Source of the DNA: Pelomonas dachongensis
GTDB taxonomy: Bacteria > Pseudomonadota > Gammaproteobacteria > Burkholderiales > Burkholderiaceae_C
Assembly (NCBI RefSeq): GCF_043555865.1
Contig: NZ_JBIGHY010000001.1
Location: forward strand, 806,001 to 870,000
Direction: 5' to 3'
Length of the DNA: 64,000 nucleotides
Below are positions 62,241 through 64,000 of this stretch, piece after piece. The notes beneath the pieces were generated by a model. That model was not told where the DNA came from and did not search any database. It saw nothing but the letters and a program-made list of their open reading frames with translations. The position numbers and the translations under genes are program-made. Within the stretch, counting starts at the first letter, position 1. The number at the start of each line of letters is the position of its first letter.

Positions 62241-62270
62241 TTGCGCCAGTCGTCAAAACCTGTGTATACT
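62241..62270 (+). promoter_or_regulatory. Promoter of the initiator tRNA gene
   Basis: TTGCGC (-35) and TATACT (-10) are 18 bases apart, 12 bases before the tRNA. The 190 bases between the sigma gene stop and this promoter hold one hairpin (ATCTCGGTCGC with GCGACGAGAT, 62112-62140) and no gene. Confidence 0.75.
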
Positions 62271-62282
62271 GCTAGCTTCAGT

Positions 62283-62359
<77 letters not shown>

Positions 62360-62385
62360 AATTAAGAGTCTTGCAAGAGACTCAG

Positions 62386-62420
62386 CAAAGCCCGCCAGGA
62401 AGTGATTCAGGCGGGCTTTG
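62386..62420. terminator. Terminator of tRNA-fMet (shared with the BON gene)
   Basis: CAAAGCCCGCC and GGCGGGCTTTG form an 11-base-pair stem with a 13-base loop. T and A runs at the two ends let it act for the tRNA on + and for the gene ending at 62442 on -. A small hairpin (GAGTC/GACTC, 62366-62383) lies between the tRNA and the terminator. Confidence 0.82.
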
Positions 62421-62441
62421 TCGTTTCTGGGGCCGATGGCT

Positions 62442-63344
62442 TCAGGGCAGTTGCTGATCGCGTGCCAGCAGCGTGGCCGCCTCGGTGGTGAGCAGGCGGT
62501 TGTCTACCGACTTCACACCCGGCTGATTGCTCGCCAGCGCGGTGGCCAGGTCGCGTGAGGGCGCGTCGCTCACCACGCCTTCCATGCGAACGACACCCTG
62601 CTGCGTGCTGATGATGATCTTGTGGCGGGACAGCGAGGCATCGCCGCCCAGCGCCGTTGTGACGCGTGTCGTGATTGCCCGGTCCTCCGCGGCGGGGCCG
62701 TCCAGGCTGACCGGCGGCGCACTGGCTGCCGCGCCCGGCACGGCCTGCGCCGCCGACTGCACGCCCGTGGCGGGCGGCACGATCTGACTGCCGTGCGGCA
62801 GCGCCAGCTGGTTGTCTACACCGCGCACGCCTTGCGGTGCGCCGGCCAACACGGTGGCACGGGCCTTGGCGGTAGCGTCGGGAGCGGGGCCTTGCAGCCG
62901 CACGATGCCGTTCACCGTGTCCACGTCGATGCGCGAGGCGCTCAGAGCGGGGTCAGCTGCCAGCGCGGTCTTCACTTTCAGGCTGATGCCCGCGTCGTTC
63001 ATCGCGGTCCCGACGCCGGCGACTGCATTGCTGGAGGCGTCCGCCACAGCCTGCTGCGAATCGGTGATGCGCTGCTCCGCCTGACTTCCGGTGGCACGCA
63101 GCTGGCCGATGGCATCGTCCAGCTGCGTCCCCATGCTGCGCGGGTCCTCCAGGCTGTGTGTGATGAGCAGGGCCAGCGCCGCGCCCACCACGAGCGCCAG
63201 CACCCAGCCCAGGGCGCCGGAGCGGCGGCGCACCACCCGGGTCGGCGTGCCGGCCGGGTCGGCGACCGGGGTGGCGGCAGGACTGCCGTAGGCAGGCAGG
63301 AAGCGTTGCCAGCGACGCGGGTGATGGGGGTCGGAAGTGCTCAT
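62442..63344 (-). CDS. Membrane-anchored protein with two BON domains
   Basis: The 300-residue product begins MSTSDPHHPRRWQRFLPAYG, has one membrane segment (LGWVLALVVGAALALLITHS, about 44-63), and two BON domains of about 65 residues each. The first includes GISLKVKTALAADPALSASR and QLALPHGS; the second has ITTRVTTALGGDASLSRHKI and GVKSVDNRLL. BON domains bind phospholipids and are found in envelope-stress proteins of the OsmY type. The ATG at 63344 has GGAG 7 bases upstream. It is outside the T6SS regulon as far as sites show. Confidence 0.88.
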   Translation of the reverse strand: MSTSDPHHPRRWQRFLPAYGSPAATPVADPAGTPTRVVRRRSGALGWVLALVVGAALALLITHSLEDPRSMGTQLDDAIGQLRATGSQAEQRITDSQQAVADASSNAVAGVGTAMNDAGISLKVKTALAADPALSASRIDVDTVNGIVRLQGPAPDATAKARATVLAGAPQGVRGVDNQLALPHGSQIVPPATGVQSAAQAVPGAAASAPPVSLDGPAAEDRAITTRVTTALGGDASLSRHKIIISTQQGVVRMEGVVSDAPSRDLATALASNQPGVKSVDNRLLTTEAATLLARDQQLP

Positions 63345-63698
63345 GTCTGCCTCCAATGTGGCGGCCTGCGGGGAGCTGACCGCCTTGTCGGCAAGTCTGG
63401 CCGGCGGCCACAGCGCGAGCCGTCAGAGGCAGCACATGCAGGCTGTAGGACGTGCAGCCACCACTTGCAGTGCGCAACCAATGCACCCGGACTCGCGCGA
63501 CTTCAGCCGCGACCTGCCGGCTGAACCCGCCGGCCGGGTGTAGTGGCAATGCTCAGCCCACAGCAAGCAGTGACAACCGTCACGATCTGCCGCGCCTGGG
63601 CGCGAATCGGTCGCGAACTTGATCGCATCAGGTCCGACGCAGGCGTTAACGTTCAGCCTGTTTTGTTTGTCTCCTCCACCCGCAACGGTGGATTTCCA
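63345..63698. other. Non-coding stretch between the BON gene and the terminator
   Basis: No gene is supported here. The start region of the BON gene on - is at its left. A palindrome-type TCCACC/GGTGGA hairpin with a CGCAAC loop lies at 63675-63692, just before the strong terminator at 63699. A TTGATC at 63619 is not followed by a -10 at a good distance. Confidence 0.6.
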
Positions 63699-63732
63699 CC
63701 CTTCGGACCGCGATGCGGCCGAAGGGTTTTTT
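63699..63732 (+). terminator. Strong Rho-independent terminator, possible end of a small RNA
   Basis: CCCTTCGG, inner CCGC, loop GAT, GCGG and CCGAAGGG form a 12-pair stem with one bulged base, followed by six T. No coding gene ends before it on +, since the BON gene is on -. With the hairpin at 63675-63692 it may close a small RNA of about 90-100 bases. A pyrimidine-rich TCTCCTCC (63669-63676) precedes it, which could pair with ribosome binding sites. Confidence 0.7.
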
Positions 63733-64000
63733 CTTGGACGGTTGCGTAGACCGGAAGACGCAGGCCACAGGTAACGCTTTCAGGGATTCAAAGCCCCGGA
63801 GAAGCCCTGGCCTGGATGGAGATGAGTCTCTGTGTCGGCGGACAACAAGTTGTGTATCTGGCCGTCCGCACAGAGGCAGGACTGGCGAGCAGGCCGTGCT
63901 GCCCATAGGCCGCTGGGGCGTTCAGCGCTAAGTAGGCGTTGTCTGACAGAGAGCGAAGTTTTTGCGGGCTAGCATCCGCTCGGGTTTGGCCCTGTCGCCA
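63733..64000. other. Right end, non-coding with a bulged inverted repeat
   Basis: No gene is supported. CTCTGT and GCGGAC (63828-63843, split by a 4-base bulge) pair with GTCCGC and ACAGAG (63864-63875), enclosing a 20-base loop. This may be a structured leader of a gene that starts beyond the window. Short open frames here have no family similarity that I can see. Confidence 0.5.

Noticed and set aside
63713..63931. A 72-codon frame on + at the right end.
   Set aside because: It starts inside the terminator stem, has no ribosome binding site and no recognisable family.

Overview
The window looks like the chromosome of a high-GC beta-proteobacterium of the order Burkholderiales. This rests on the uninterrupted spc/alpha ribosomal operon with infA and rpmJ after secY, strong G/C third-position bias, many GTG starts, and a type VI secretion (T6SS) gene set of the beta-proteobacterial kind. 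Genus is not decided from the sequence.

Layout. (1) 1-8355: end of the S10/spc/alpha operon, all on + (rplE partial, rpsN, rpsH, rplF, rplR, rpsE, rpmD, rplO, secY, infA, rpmJ, rpsM, rpsK, rpsD, rpoA, rplQ), ending at a Rho-independent terminator. (2) 8360-9395: decayed group II intron directly behind that terminator. It keeps both RNA ends, but its reverse transcriptase is mostly deleted and carries two frameshifts. (3) 9441-24026: a two-partner secretion operon of transporter TpsB, a 3751-residue repetitive exoprotein TpsA (with a 96-N assembly gap), and a Tat-type, proline-rich caspase-like protein. (4) 24061-26226: two convergent unrecognised genes, one with a pore-former-like layout. (5) 26263-58624: a large T6SS locus, mostly on -. 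It has tssA, B, C, three hcp-like genes, a zinc-ribbon gene, tagJ, tssE, F, G, H (clpV), vgrG, a DUF4123 chaperone, a PAAR-like tip, tagH (FHA), a PP2C phosphatase, tssK, L, M, tagF and a second TssB/TssC-like sheath protein. An ompA-like gene lies in it on +. (6) 58830-62050 on +: PpkA-type kinase, an unrecognised gene and an ECF-type sigma factor. (7) 62241-64000: initiator tRNA-Met with promoter and terminator, a double-BON membrane protein, and a non-coding end with a strong terminator.

Main observation. Eight sites share GGAAC, exactly 18 bases, then AC(T/C/A)(C/T)A, the look of an ECF sigma promoter. They lie just upstream of tpsB, the 24120 gene, ompA-like, tssK, clpV, tssA, ppkA and the gene preceding the sigma factor; a ninth weaker site precedes the 24870-26138 gene. 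In each case the site falls between the neighbouring gene and the start codon chosen here. The simplest reading is that the sigma factor at 61487-62050 drives the whole T6SS, its kinase/phosphatase/FHA circuit, its own operon, and also the TpsB-TpsA-caspase operon, making them one regulon. Wet-lab or comparative confirmation is not available here.
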